Source of the DNA: an uncultured Clostridium sp. | GTDB taxonomy: Bacteria; Bacillota; Clostridia; Lachnospirales; Lachnospiraceae | Length of the DNA stretch: 31,864 nt | NCBI GenBank assembly: GCA_902464345.1 | Contig: CABQJA010000004.1 | Coordinates: 1-31,864, forward strand | Direction: 5' to 3' | Shown: positions 31,602 to 31,864 of the stretch, one piece after another | How the letters are laid out: each line of letters starts with the position of its first letter | Position numbering within the stretch: the stretch's first letter is position 1 | The notes under the pieces: generated by a model | Told to the model about the DNA's origin: nothing | The model's database searches: none | Seen by the model: only the letters and a program-made list of their open reading frames with translations | Translations under genes and position numbers: made by a program

Positions 31602-31864
31602 ATGCCATGCGGTGACCGGATATGCAGATCAGATATGCGATTACCGTCCCTGCGACTCGCTCCTGTATCTTGGGACTGGGGAGGCAGGCTCTGGTTTGAC
31701 ACATTCCAATCCAGTCGTTTAGTTGTAATGTAGGTATGTTCTCAGCATCCTTCAATAACAGCATGCATAAAAGTAAGGCTGACAGAAACGAAAATGTATT
31801 TAGGTTGCATAACCGCCAGCTTTCGGAGCGAATGATGATTCTACGAAGGGACGTTTGCACCCGC
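31602..31864. other. Unassigned right-edge segment, possible dispersed repeat
   Basis: These 263 bases have no convincing gene. An 86-codon open frame on the minus strand (31600-31860) has no ribosome site of the quality seen elsewhere, and its translation has no family I can name with confidence. The base pattern differs from the neighbouring genes, and a short direct repeat (GATATGC twice, near 31619-31640) is present. The abrupt position after a terminator and at the window edge would suit the end of a repeated or mobile element or a contig boundary. I cannot confirm this. Confidence 0.3.

Noticed and set aside
31600..31860. Minus-strand gene of 86 codons at the right edge
   Set aside because: No convincing ribosome site, overlap with the terminator of the ABC operon, and no recognisable protein family; kept as an unassigned segment.
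1..31864. CRISPR array, tRNA, rRNA or intact insertion sequence
   Set aside because: No regularly spaced repeats, cloverleaf-like genes, rRNA-like stretches or transposase motifs were seen on either strand by eye.

Overview
The window reads as a chromosomal segment of a gut-type Clostridia, most likely a Lachnospiraceae species. Support comes from moderate GC, strong GGAGG ribosome binding sites, Lachnospiraceae-style surface proteins (DUF6273-like, InlB-like and MBG-like repeats), an agrBD pair, and an FtsX-type ABC transporter beside an OmpR-type two-component system. No rRNA, tRNA, CRISPR array or clear insertion sequence was seen. Almost everything is on the + strand; only two genes near the left end are on the minus strand.

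Layout: (1) 105-837, agrB plus a small agrD that encodes a cysteine-free (probably Ser-lactone) autoinducing peptide. A bidirectional terminator follows. (2) 979-3065 (minus), a family 2 glycosyltransferase and a large polytopic membrane protein. (3) 3262-12831, one long co-directional cluster: secreted multi-domain protein, FecR-like membrane protein, cNMP-binding PP2C phosphatase, CHASE2 adenylate cyclase, RsbW-like kinase, STAS antagonist, GGDEF protein and PilT. (4) 12909-15417, mtnN-luxS-SAH/MTA deaminase: S-adenosylhomocysteine recycling and AI-2 synthesis. (5) 15552-18820, a membrane protein, a PdaA-like polysaccharide deacetylase lipoprotein, and glucose-6-phosphate isomerase with its own promoter and terminator. 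(6) 18989-22941, a chemoreceptor, an OmpR-type response regulator and a short-loop (intramembrane-sensing type) histidine kinase. (7) 22976-25913, an alpha/beta hydrolase, a LysR regulator and a MetE-C-like methyltransferase. (8) 26062-31582, an ABC export system: large FtsX permease, ATPase, CARDB-like secreted accessory protein and MacB-like permease. A terminator follows, then 263 bases of unexplained sequence up to the right edge.

The most unusual part is region 3. An extracellular or FecR-type input, a cyclase predicted to make cAMP, a phosphatase predicted to read cAMP, a kinase/antagonist partner switch with no sigma factor nearby, a diguanylate cyclase lacking the usual inhibitory site, and the type IV pilus retraction motor sit in one apparent transcription unit. 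I infer a signalling module that couples surface sensing to pilus function through two cyclic nucleotides and a phospho-switch. The ABC operon in region 8 has a perfect TNACA-N4-TGTAA palindrome upstream of a promoter with a consensus -10 and poor -35. That fits control by the BceR/BceS-like pair of region 6, about 3 kb upstream.
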